DNA of 29,684 nt from Dehalococcoidales bacterium (GTDB lineage Bacteria > Chloroflexota > Dehalococcoidia > Dehalococcoidales > Fen-1064), in contig JAFGHZ010000042.1 in assembly GCA_016929875.1 (NCBI GenBank), positions 1-29,684 of the forward strand. The letters are read 5' to 3'. Positions 13,295 to 20,646 of the stretch are shown piece after piece (position 1 is the first letter of the stretch; each line of letters starts with the position of its first letter). A program made the translations under genes and the position numbers. The notes below the pieces were generated by a model. That model ran no database searches and was not told the origin of the DNA. It saw nothing but the letters and a program-made list of their open reading frames with translations.

Positions 13295-13762
13295 ATGAAA
13301 TTAGCGAAGAGAGGCGAGAAAGGTTTTACCCTCATCGAGCTACTGATTGTGGTAGCGATCCTGGGTGTTCTTGCCGCGGTAGTCATCCCGAATGTAGGTC
13401 GATTTATCGGGAGAGGCCAGACCGAAGCGTCCGCCACCGAGTTATCCAATATCCAGGCGGCAGTAACGGCCATGATGGTGGACAATAATCTGAGCACGTT
13501 ACCCAATCCGGTAGCGGTAGCCACCGACGATATGAGTGCTTTCCCGGATGCGACATCAGCGGTCACAGTCGATAAGGTACTGGACCCCGATGGCACTGCT
13601 TATCAGGCGGGGGATGCGGACGGATACATCCTTTATCAGCACGATATAATCGCGGATAATCTAGCAACCGGCCTGGTCAACTATGTTGCTACAGCGACTA
13701 CGAAGGGTACCTACACGGTTGATGCCAACGGTACCGTGACCCAGGTAACCACCGGTTATTAA
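13295..13762 (+). CDS. pilA: Type IV pilin 2 (tandem paralogue of pilin 1)
   Basis: This 155-aa pilin has the same leader and first 45 residues as pilin 1. It differs at about 11 head positions, mostly conservative (for example F to Y twice in GYILYQ, S to D before DMSAF, and Q to A near the end). The ribosome site and preceding bases (GGAGGTTGACAGAATGAAATTAGC region) are duplicated too. This indicates a recent tandem duplication of the gene with its leader, or gene conversion that keeps the 5' halves alike. It lies 61 bases after the first copy, probably on the same transcript, and is followed by a strong terminator. It could be a second major pilin or an assembly variant. Confidence 0.95.
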   Translation: MKLAKRGEKGFTLIELLIVVAILGVLAAVVIPNVGRFIGRGQTEASATELSNIQAAVTAMMVDNNLSTLPNPVAVATDDMSAFPDATSAVTVDKVLDPDGTAYQAGDADGYILYQHDIIADNLATGLVNYVATATTKGTYTVDANGTVTQVTTGY

Positions 13763-13798
13763 TTAGAAGATAATAAATAGTTCTGGTGTGGGGAAAAT

Positions 13799-13843
13799 AG
13801 GATGGGTGACTCCTATTGCAGAGTCACCCATCCTGTATTTTTG
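13799..13843. terminator. Bidirectional rho-independent terminator between converging pilin and pil operons
   Basis: A perfect 14-bp stem (AGGATGGGTGACTC at 13799-13812, GAGTCACCCATCCT at 13821-13834) has an 8-base loop. It is followed on the plus strand by GTATTTTTGT and on the minus strand by TATTTTCCCC. It ends the pilin transcript and, from the other side, the pilB-to-pilMN operon, which stops at 13866. Confidence 0.9.
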
Positions 13844-13865
13844 TCCGGTGTTTACTTCGGCGTGA

Positions 13866-15593
13866 TTACCTGGTGGCTTTTGTTTCGACCTTGATTATCC
13901 CCGAGGTAGTGAAGGGGTAACTCTCTTCCGGTAGAGTCACCTTTGTAAATCTCCCGGTTTCCAGCAGGGCGGTCGCGAATTCCCTGAAAGCAAGGTAATC
14001 GCTGGCGGAACAATTTACGGAAATATCATTTGCTTCCTGGGTTGTGGAGGATACCTGTCCTTCGTGATTTATTGAAAGCACTGTTATACCTAATGCCTCA
14101 GCTGTATTATAGATAGCCTCTAAATCTGCGGTGAAATAACCTGCCATTGAAGTAATGAGTTTGTAATTATTGATGGCTGCCTGAATCGGCTCTTGCTTTT
14201 TGATTTCCGCCTTTCTTCTCTCCAGTTCGTTGTTGAGGTTGTTGTACTGTGCTTCAAGCGAGAAGGTTTTGCTCATAGCGTCGGCGGTTGCCTGGAAGAA
14301 AGGAACTATCAGTCCTACCGCAATAATCAATGCGATTGTGGTATATACCTGTTTTGCCGTCGGGCGCCACGGGCGGAAGGTTTTCGGCAGGAGATTGACT
14401 GCCAGGGATTCGTAATCGTCGCTGCTGACTTGTGTCTGGTTATTGGAAGGCTTCTTGCTCAAGCTGACGTTGAGGCCCGCGAGGAAGTTTTTCAGGTTGA
14501 CCGACTGTGCCCCGCCCCTGAGGGCAAGTCCTATATTTGTAGTGTATTGAGAGGCAGGAAAATGGGGTGGGAATTCCATAGGGATTGTTAACGGTTCGAT
14601 ATTGTAGCCCGTTCTCGCTTCGATGGCGGCAATCAGGGCCGTGTCTGCGGATAATTTTCCCGTGATGTAGAGTGTCGGTGGTGTTTCAAGCATATTTTCA
14701 GGGTAATGGGAATTATGGAAATCGATTGAGAGCTCCATTGTCAGTGCCAGTCGTTCCGTCTGGTCCGCTATTTCGAGGCTGTCAGGCTGCCAGGGGGTAG
14801 TATGTGAAACTGTCGGTATGGAATTGGCTACTATGATGACATCGAAGCTGGCTGGCTCGACGTTGAGAACAATCGCATCTTTTTTGTTGACTGCCCGGGA
14901 TAGAGCTATCGGTTTGTATTCGATGGTACCGGGGTTGATACCCATCTTTTTTAAGGAACGAATCTGGCTGTCAAATTCATCGCGGACTATTCCCGTAATA
15001 TAAATCTGGCGTTCGCCGTCGCTGGTATTGATGATTTTCCATGAAAGGTACAATTGCTCCTCGGTGAGAGGCATCGTCTCGTTAATCAGGGCACGGATAT
15101 TCTCCGGGGTCGTTATTGTCTCCGGTGAAATCGGTATGATACGGCTGATCGAATTAAGACCGCTGGTACTGAAAACCACATTCTTCGCGTTGATACCACT
15201 GGCGTTCATAAGCTTTTTGACAGCTACACCGAGGTCGGCATACTTGTCGGGATTTCCCTCTCCGGTTTTACCGGGTTCGAAAAGGACTCTTGCCCATTTC
15301 TTGACTGTTTTGCCTCTGACCTCGAGAAGTTTGATGGAATTTCCTTCTATATTGAGCGTCACTATCTTGCTGGCTGTTAAATTGCGGAAAGAGTTAGCCA
15401 TGGATTTACTGTTCTGCCTTGCCCTGTTGCGTATCTCGCGCAGAAGTTTCATCAAAGGCGTAGTTCCGCGGTTGAACTCAGCCGTGCTCTCTGGCGGTTG
15501 TTTTGCATGATGACCGCTCCTGAGCGAAGAGATCTTCTTCAGTCCGCTCTTCAAGAGTTCGTCACCGTTATTGTTATTTTTCTTGTTTTTCAT
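13866..15593 (-). CDS. PilM-PilN fusion, type IV pilus assembly
   Basis: This 575-aa protein joins two parts normally made separately. After about 75 basic, low-complexity residues, positions about 76-385 form the actin-like PilM domain (IVTLNIEGNSIKLLEVRG; later IVLNVEPASFDVIIV; closing TTNIGLALRG). From about 405 a PilN-like part begins with the typical VNLLPKTFRPWRPTA motif, one transmembrane helix (about 430-450), a coiled coil (EAQYNNLNNELERRKAEIKK) and a C-terminal alpha/beta domain. In standard systems PilM binds the cytoplasmic tail of PilN (which carries NLLP), so the fusion places both partners in one chain. Its ATG overlaps the TGA of the pilO-like gene (ATGA), so they are translationally coupled. 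It is last in the operon. Confidence 0.88.
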   Translation of the reverse strand: MKNKKNNNNGDELLKSGLKKISSLRSGHHAKQPPESTAEFNRGTTPLMKLLREIRNRARQNSKSMANSFRNLTASKIVTLNIEGNSIKLLEVRGKTVKKWARVLFEPGKTGEGNPDKYADLGVAVKKLMNASGINAKNVVFSTSGLNSISRIIPISPETITTPENIRALINETMPLTEEQLYLSWKIINTSDGERQIYITGIVRDEFDSQIRSLKKMGINPGTIEYKPIALSRAVNKKDAIVLNVEPASFDVIIVANSIPTVSHTTPWQPDSLEIADQTERLALTMELSIDFHNSHYPENMLETPPTLYITGKLSADTALIAAIEARTGYNIEPLTIPMEFPPHFPASQYTTNIGLALRGGAQSVNLKNFLAGLNVSLSKKPSNNQTQVSSDDYESLAVNLLPKTFRPWRPTAKQVYTTIALIIAVGLIVPFFQATADAMSKTFSLEAQYNNLNNELERRKAEIKKQEPIQAAINNYKLITSMAGYFTADLEAIYNTAEALGITVLSINHEGQVSSTTQEANDISVNCSASDYLAFREFATALLETGRFTKVTLPEESYPFTTSGIIKVETKATR

Positions 15594-16642
15594 TTTGTTT
15601 TGCTCGTTGTTGCGGGTGGCGTACAGTAAAGGTCGATATCGATAAATGCCTGGGTCTCGTTCGGATTCTGGTTGGTATGTTCGGTGGCGGTAGTTACGTC
15701 CGGACCATCGAACTGCCGCAGTGTGCCGTCGGCATCGCAGGTATAGTAATACTTTGTGGTATTTACGCTGATGTAATCGGTGAGTTGTGTATTGCTATCA
15801 TCGGCTTTATCATCATTTTGATAAAGGACATAGCCTCTCTTATCGCCGTCACTGTAATTGTTTCCGTTAGCGTCAGTCGTTTTGCCGCTGATAGAAGTCG
15901 CCCATCCCGAGATGGAGTCGGGGAAAGCGCTCATATCGTTGGTGGCTTTTCCTCCCTTGTAACCTGCGGTGGGATTGGGAATTAACGTCAGGTCATTTGC
16001 TTTCATCATCGCGTCGATGGCATTTTTTACGTCGTTGTATTCCTTGATTCGCATCCCTTCTTCAGTGCTCTCGTCTATCGGAGTCTCTTCGATAATTACT
16101 TTTTTGAGCGCCAGCGTACTGATAATTTCGCCCTTGTCCAGTCGTCTGATGAATTCCATAACGCTGTCGTATGCGCCGCGTATTTTCAGTCCTTTAAGAG
16201 ACAAGACCTGAAATTGACCGCTCCCGACCTTCACTTTTACGGGTGCGGTAGGGGCGGGGATGGTGAATTTACCGGAGGTCTCGTCGACATCGAGCCCGCT
16301 ATCTCGTGCGGCAGCGATAATTTTGTCCAGGATATTCAGGTACGCGGCTTCCTGCGGGTCCATTTCCGTTCGTTCTTCCAGGCTGACAATTTTAGACAGA
16401 GTGGAAGGGACCATAATAGGGATCAAAGCATTAGTTGCCTGGTCATATTCCTGCATCAATTTCTCGGTATTAGGCAGAGGTTTATTGACGATAATCTGTA
16501 ATGAAGCGATTTGCTCGCTGAAATCCTTCTGTTTAGGCGCCTGCTGGAAATAAAGGATAGCGAAGGCAATGTAGATGATAAATACAATGCCCACCAGGAT
16601 GACAAATCCTGTTCCGCGAATTCTATTTAATAGCCCTGCCAT
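15590..16642 (-). CDS. PilO-like assembly protein with an inserted pilin head domain
   Basis: This 350-aa protein starts with a short cytoplasmic tail and one transmembrane helix (12-32). A coiled-coil stretch (40-115) follows, then a PilO-type alpha/beta domain (about 135-190: FQVLSLKGLKIRGAYDSVMEFIRRL and ALKKVIIEE). Residues about 201-312 are clearly homologous to the head of the two pilins: AIDAMMKANDLTLIPNP, NDMSAFPDS, GDKRGYVLYQNDDKAD and YYYTCDADGTLRQF align in order with pilin residues 50-151. The last PilO strand (QAFIDIDLYC) resumes at about 331-340. The insertion thus sits in the loop before the final strand and would project outside the membrane. PilO normally pairs with PilN in the alignment complex. 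Its stop overlaps the pilMN start. Confidence 0.85.
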   Translation of the reverse strand: MAGLLNRIRGTGFVILVGIVFIIYIAFAILYFQQAPKQKDFSEQIASLQIIVNKPLPNTEKLMQEYDQATNALIPIMVPSTLSKIVSLEERTEMDPQEAAYLNILDKIIAAARDSGLDVDETSGKFTIPAPTAPVKVKVGSGQFQVLSLKGLKIRGAYDSVMEFIRRLDKGEIISTLALKKVIIEETPIDESTEEGMRIKEYNDVKNAIDAMMKANDLTLIPNPTAGYKGGKATNDMSAFPDSISGWATSISGKTTDANGNNYSDGDKRGYVLYQNDDKADDSNTQLTDYISVNTTKYYYTCDADGTLRQFDGPDVTTATEHTNQNPNETQAFIDIDLYCTPPATTSKTK

Positions 16643-16723
16643 CTTTCATCCTTAACACCAGGCGAGAAAAACCGGTATCCCGCTTCCAGTCTGGCTGGTG
16701 TTTTTGTATGCCTTTCGCGTTCT

Positions 16724-17086
16724 CTAGTGGAACCGTTCGAGAAAAGCCTTCTGGACTTTTTGTTCGATCGTTTCCTCTACCGCTTTTTCCACTTTCTGGG
16801 TCGCTTTTGCCCTGATCAGCTCTTCTTCGTAGAATTGCTTGTAGAGCTGGTTGCCTCTTCTCCAGCCTACCAGCCATACCATCGCCAGTCCGAAGATAGC
16901 CACCGGCGCTACGATTTCGATGCCGATATCCTGAAACAGCAGGATGATGACAATAATCAGGACCATGAATAAAAATATGGCGATATCGATGTCCCAACGG
17001 GCGACCCGGGCTCTTTCTCTGGCTTTCATGGATGCCAGCTGTTCGATTTCCAAATCGGTCTTTGTCTTGATATTCGGTGATTCCAT
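16724..17086 (-). CDS. Two-transmembrane protein of the pilus operon, function unknown
   Basis: This 120-aa protein has a charged N-terminus, two adjacent transmembrane helices (about 33-52 and 56-74), then the basic segment GWRRGNQLYKQFYEEEL and a helical, probably coiled-coil tail (KATQKVEKAVEETIEQKVQK). GGAGG 8 bases upstream supports ATG 17086 over an in-frame upstream start at 17137. I do not recognise a named family. Its place between the minor prepilins and the pilO/pilMN pair suggests an accessory inner-membrane pilus component, perhaps in the role of a PilP-like or platform-associated protein in an organism without an outer membrane. That role is inferred from context only. Confidence 0.75.
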   Translation of the reverse strand: MESPNIKTKTDLEIEQLASMKARERARVARWDIDIAIFLFMVLIIVIILLFQDIGIEIVAPVAIFGLAMVWLVGWRRGNQLYKQFYEEELIRAKATQKVEKAVEETIEQKVQKAFLERFH

Positions 17087-17229
17087 TGTTATTCCTCCAT
17101 ATCCAATGGCAGAAACCGTAACGTACCAGTACCGCAATTAAAATTATGTCTATTTTACATTACTGCCCGTTATTTGTCATTCCAGTCCACAAAATGATAT
17201 GTTTTTAATCCTCCTCGCACATTTCCTAT

Positions 17230-18408
17230 TTACTTGAACAGGTAAATTATAGTATCCAGACCTGAACCGGGCAAATCGGCGCGACCTCTTAGCTCAGCAG
17301 GGTATTCAAGACTGGAATGGTTGAGATTAATGGTCCTCGCCGCTACGCTCCCGAAAGCATCTACCCAATCCAGAGAGATCACACTAGCGGGGGCAGGGGC
17401 ATAGATGATTGCCTGCACGTACGGACGCCTGTTTACATCGGCAGTGATGGAAATATTCCCGTAAATAGACATCATCAGCGGTAAATAGTCAGTTATAGTG
17501 AGTTCAAAAATATTGTTTGTCCCAAAGCTGATATTGCCTTCAGCTATTATATCGCCAAACCCCTGCAAGGTAGTGCTATTCGATGAATTACAACCTACAA
17601 ACGTAATATTTCCAGTGACATACACGGTACCTTCCAATGTTAACGTCGTAGTTTTGTTGGATTGTCCGACTGTTAAGTTGCCATCTATGAATGTAGGCCC
17701 TAAAGTATAGTTCCCCCCTGATGTCAGGTACGTACTCCCTCGAATATCGCCTGTTGCTTTTGCCTTATCCTCATGAACCGTAGGGTCTATCGGAGGGAAC
17801 GCCAGAAGCTCTTCATGTTCATTGATTTCTCCGGTGACAGTTGAGTGTTCACCAACGGTAACCGTGCCGCTAGCACTGACATCGCCGTCAATATAGGTCG
17901 GATAAATACTCGAACCACTGATAGTAATATTTCCATTAACAAAAACGTCACTTTCACCTGGGTATTCAGGATTGATAAAAACACATTGATTGATATTCAA
18001 ATCGCCATCACAGGCAACTACCTTGCCGAAGAGTCCTACGTCAATAACAACCATACATTCGATAGTCGTACTTCTCGATGCCCTGCTAGCTGTGGAAGTT
18101 ATCCTGTAGGCAGCCTCTGCATATTCAAATTCGGCAATGACATGCACATCGATACCACTGATAACAAGATACTCATCCAATCCAGCCGATTGTATCTCCG
18201 ACGGGAAATTATATATCTTGTACCTAGCATACTCTATGCCTGAATCGGCAGCATAAGCATTAAGCGTATTAATCTCAACGATCTGGTGGGATTTCTGGGC
18301 GCTATAGGAGAGATTTAACATCGGGTATATCAATAAAGCTCCCACTGCTAACAGTATTAATACCAGAATTAATACCTGTCCCGATTCGGTCTTATTTGCG
18401 CGATTCAT
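17230..18408 (-). CDS. PilX-like minor prepilin with beta-solenoid region
   Basis: This 392-aa protein begins with a short polar leader and a hydrophobic helix (SGQVLILVLILLAVGALLIYP) like PilX-type minor pilins (no GFTLIE motif). A helical segment (NAYAADSGIEYARYKIY) follows, typical of PilX proteins. From about residue 125 to 320 it is rich in short hydrophobic-Gly-Asn repeats (VNGNITISGS, IDGDVSASGTVTVG, IDGNLTVGQSNK, VTGNITFVG, AEGNISFG). These predict a right-handed beta-solenoid resembling bactofilin-like or adhesin repeats, an unusual head for a minor pilin. Ribosome site AGGAGAAGGGAG precedes the ATG. It starts 20 bases after the PilW-like gene ends. Confidence 0.8.
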   Translation of the reverse strand: MNRANKTESGQVLILVLILLAVGALLIYPMLNLSYSAQKSHQIVEINTLNAYAADSGIEYARYKIYNFPSEIQSAGLDEYLVISGIDVHVIAEFEYAEAAYRITSTASRASRSTTIECMVVIDVGLFGKVVACDGDLNINQCVFINPEYPGESDVFVNGNITISGSSIYPTYIDGDVSASGTVTVGEHSTVTGEINEHEELLAFPPIDPTVHEDKAKATGDIRGSTYLTSGGNYTLGPTFIDGNLTVGQSNKTTTLTLEGTVYVTGNITFVGCNSSNSTTLQGFGDIIAEGNISFGTNNIFELTITDYLPLMMSIYGNISITADVNRRPYVQAIIYAPAPASVISLDWVDAFGSVAARTINLNHSSLEYPAELRGRADLPGSGLDTIIYLFK

Positions 18409-18428
18409 CTCCCTTCTCCTGTGTAAAA

Positions 18429-18935
18429 CTACTGGGCGGTCAGTCTTCGTCTCGCCTCGTAAGATGCAGAAACCATTTCATCGTTTTTTGCCAGTGTTAC
18501 AGTAAATCTATACCACCCATCCAGAGTTTCCTCGAAGCTTTCAAAAGTAGTGTCGTCTATATCCAGATATTGCGCAAGCACATTTTCGATAATCAAATTA
18601 TCCGATGAGTCAAATTGTTGGCGCTTTAGCTCATTACCATCAATAAGGTAGATGACTCTGTAATCATTATCTGTGTTTTGGTCGACTGGAATATTGATAG
18701 TGATAGGGAAACCATTATCGTCACCGAGGAGTACTTCATTTGACATCTGAATATCACGTGGCATCTGGTAACCGGCATTCTGTAGCTGTTGTAACAAAGA
18801 GTGCTGGTCGGTGGGTTGCTGGGAATTCAAATAAATTGTTGTCAGAGTCATACCAGCCGCTACTATAACCAGTCCTGCAATACCCACAGAAATGATCATT
18901 TCCAGGAGAGTAAATCCCTCTTGCCTATTCCTCAT
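18429..18935 (-). CDS. PilW-like minor prepilin
   Basis: This 168-aa protein has the prepilin peptidase site after Gly7 in NRQEG-FTLLEMIIS, followed by a hydrophobic helix to about residue 32, then a head with little cysteine content (LNSQQPTDQHSLLQQLQNAG near the start). Minor prepilins of this kind prime pilus assembly at the inner platform. Its ATG overlaps the TGA of the preceding prepilin gene (ATGA), so the two are coupled. Confidence 0.88.
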   Translation of the reverse strand: MRNRQEGFTLLEMIISVGIAGLVIVAAGMTLTTIYLNSQQPTDQHSLLQQLQNAGYQMPRDIQMSNEVLLGDDNGFPITINIPVDQNTDNDYRVIYLIDGNELKRQQFDSSDNLIIENVLAQYLDIDDTTFESFEETLDGWYRFTVTLAKNDEMVSASYEARRRLTAQ

Positions 18936-19372
18936 AGTGCTAGTCCTGATCGATAGACTATTATGGTTAGTATTGTGTTTCCATTATGCAAAGCTTTTAC
19001 AGTGATGCCTTGGAGTTCATATCCGGAGAATCCAGCAGCTTCAATAGGTTCAGGGACGCTTATTTCGACAGTGTAACCTAAAGATTCCAGGTAATCGGGC
19101 ACATCGATTGTTTGATATTCAAGAACACCGGGTTCATATTTAACTGTTGATATATACTCCTGAGCCTTGATATATTCCACCTGAGACTTCAATAAACTTT
19201 CGGCATAGGTTCTTTCCTGACTAACCTGCAGACTTTTATTGCCGCTATATAAACCATCCATTAGAACAACACCGATAGCACTAACAATAGCTAAACTCAC
19301 TAGCACCTCTATCAGGGTGAAGCCCCTCTGGTCTCGGGCAATTTTGAGTAATATTTTTTTTAACCGTCTCAT
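18932..19372 (-). CDS. PilV/GspI-like minor prepilin
   Basis: This protein of about 146 aa starts with a basic leader (MRRLKKILLKIARDQRG), cleaved after Gly17, then FTLIEVLVSLAIVSAIGVVL. The head includes QERTYAESLLKSQVEYIKAQ, an element typical of PilV/GspI-type prepilins. An in-frame GTG at 19399 would add nine residues and overlap the end of pilC; the ATG at 19372 gives a more normal leader. It lies between pilC and the PilW-like gene. Confidence 0.87.
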   Translation of the reverse strand: MRRLKKILLKIARDQRGFTLIEVLVSLAIVSAIGVVLMDGLYSGNKSLQVSQERTYAESLLKSQVEYIKAQEYISTVKYEPGVLEYQTIDVPDYLESLGYTVEISVPEPIEAAGFSGYELQGITVKALHNGNTILTIIVYRSGLAL

Positions 19373-19385
19373 AGTATTACTACTC

Positions 19386-20639
19386 TTAACCGAAGGCACC
19401 CGTGATGGTGTACATCGGCATCAATACCGATATCGCGATAAAGCCCACCAGTAATGCAATGCTGATGGTAGCTATTGGACCTATCATACCTACCATTGCC
19501 TGAGAACGGTCTTCGGCAGTGGTCTCATAGAAATCGGCAACGACTCCCATCGTAAATTCAAGGGTGTTACTCTCTTCACCAACTGCTATCATCTGGACGA
19601 AAAGCGACGGGAGTATCTTTTCGCGTGTCATCGGTTCGGAGAGGCCTTCTCCCAGGAATAATGCTTCCTGTACCCTTTTCAGAGATCTCTGGAGATAGCT
19701 GTTGCTGGTTGAGCGGGGAAGTAGTTCCATAATTTCCTGTAATTTGAGTCCGGCGCCTATCAACACCGACATCGTTCTGGCTAAACGGCCTAATTCGGAC
19801 ATGAGCGTCGGTGGCCCGATAATCGGGGCAGTTAGTCTGACACGGTCGAGAAATCGTCTGCCGGTCGGCTGTTTCACCAAATATAAAATTGCGACGACGA
19901 TGACGGCGGCTAGCACTAAAAGCGGGACAGGGTTGTTTTTCACGAAATTAGTGATCGCAATCAGTATCTGGGTGGGAAGTGGCAGTTTGACACTCATTGC
20001 TGTAAACATGGTCAATAGCTTGGGCATCACTACGGTTATGAGTACGATAACCACAACGACACCGGCAACTAGAATAATCATCGGGTAGGTTAAAGCCTTG
20101 CCTATTTTTTGTCCTATGGCGGATTGCTTCTCCATATAATCTGCCATTCGTTGCAGAACGGTCACCAGACTACCTGATTCCTCAGCGACGGCAATTGTAC
20201 GACAGTAAATATCATCAAACACCCTCGGATGTTTAGAGATAGCTTGAGAAAACGAACCGCCGGAGCGAATTTCATTGGTTACGGAAGATAGAACACCGGC
20301 AAAAACCCGGCTGACGCCTACCTGTTCGCTGAGAATTTCCAATGCAGGTAATAATGATACACCGGATCTCAGCAGGGTAGATAATTGACGCGAGAAAATA
20401 ATAACATCGCGTTGTTTTACTTTGAACAGGGAAGGTAATGCTTCTTCCAGACTGAACATAGAGGGTGCTATTTCTACATGTTCGGGATTATAGCCTCTGG
20501 CAATAATCAGACGCTCTGCTTCGATTTCGCTGAGAGCTTTGATAGTGCCTTTTACCACGTCCCCCTTGGGGGTCGAGGCTATGTACCGGTAAGTAATAGG
20601 CTTTATTTGTTTTTTAAGAGCGGTCGTAGTTTTAGCCAT
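19386..20639 (-). CDS. pilC: Type IV pilus inner-membrane platform protein PilC
   Basis: This protein of about 417 aa of the PilC/GspF family has two repeated T2SSF domains: about 80-200, containing FSRQLSTLLRSGVSLLPALEIL, and about 280-400, containing LARTMSVLIGAGLKLQEIMELL. Membrane helices lie near 205-230, 245-265 and 385-410. It forms the platform on which the pilin helix is assembled by PilB. A start at 20639 (MAKTTTALKK) with AGAGGGA just upstream is preferred. An ATG at 20666 would overlap pilB by 20 bases. The gene directly follows pilB, as in most type IV pilus operons. Confidence 0.94.
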   Translation of the reverse strand: MAKTTTALKKQIKPITYRYIASTPKGDVVKGTIKALSEIEAERLIIARGYNPEHVEIAPSMFSLEEALPSLFKVKQRDVIIFSRQLSTLLRSGVSLLPALEILSEQVGVSRVFAGVLSSVTNEIRSGGSFSQAISKHPRVFDDIYCRTIAVAEESGSLVTVLQRMADYMEKQSAIGQKIGKALTYPMIILVAGVVVVIVLITVVMPKLLTMFTAMSVKLPLPTQILIAITNFVKNNPVPLLVLAAVIVVAILYLVKQPTGRRFLDRVRLTAPIIGPPTLMSELGRLARTMSVLIGAGLKLQEIMELLPRSTSNSYLQRSLKRVQEALFLGEGLSEPMTREKILPSLFVQMIAVGEESNTLEFTMGVVADFYETTAEDRSQAMVGMIGPIATISIALLVGFIAISVLMPMYTITGAFG

Positions 20640-20646
20640 ATTCCCT

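Noticed and set aside
16623..16997. Minus-strand frame overlapping the two-TM protein
   Set aside because: His/Arg-rich out-of-frame translation without membrane pattern or ribosome site, while the overlapping frame has clear helices and GGAGG.
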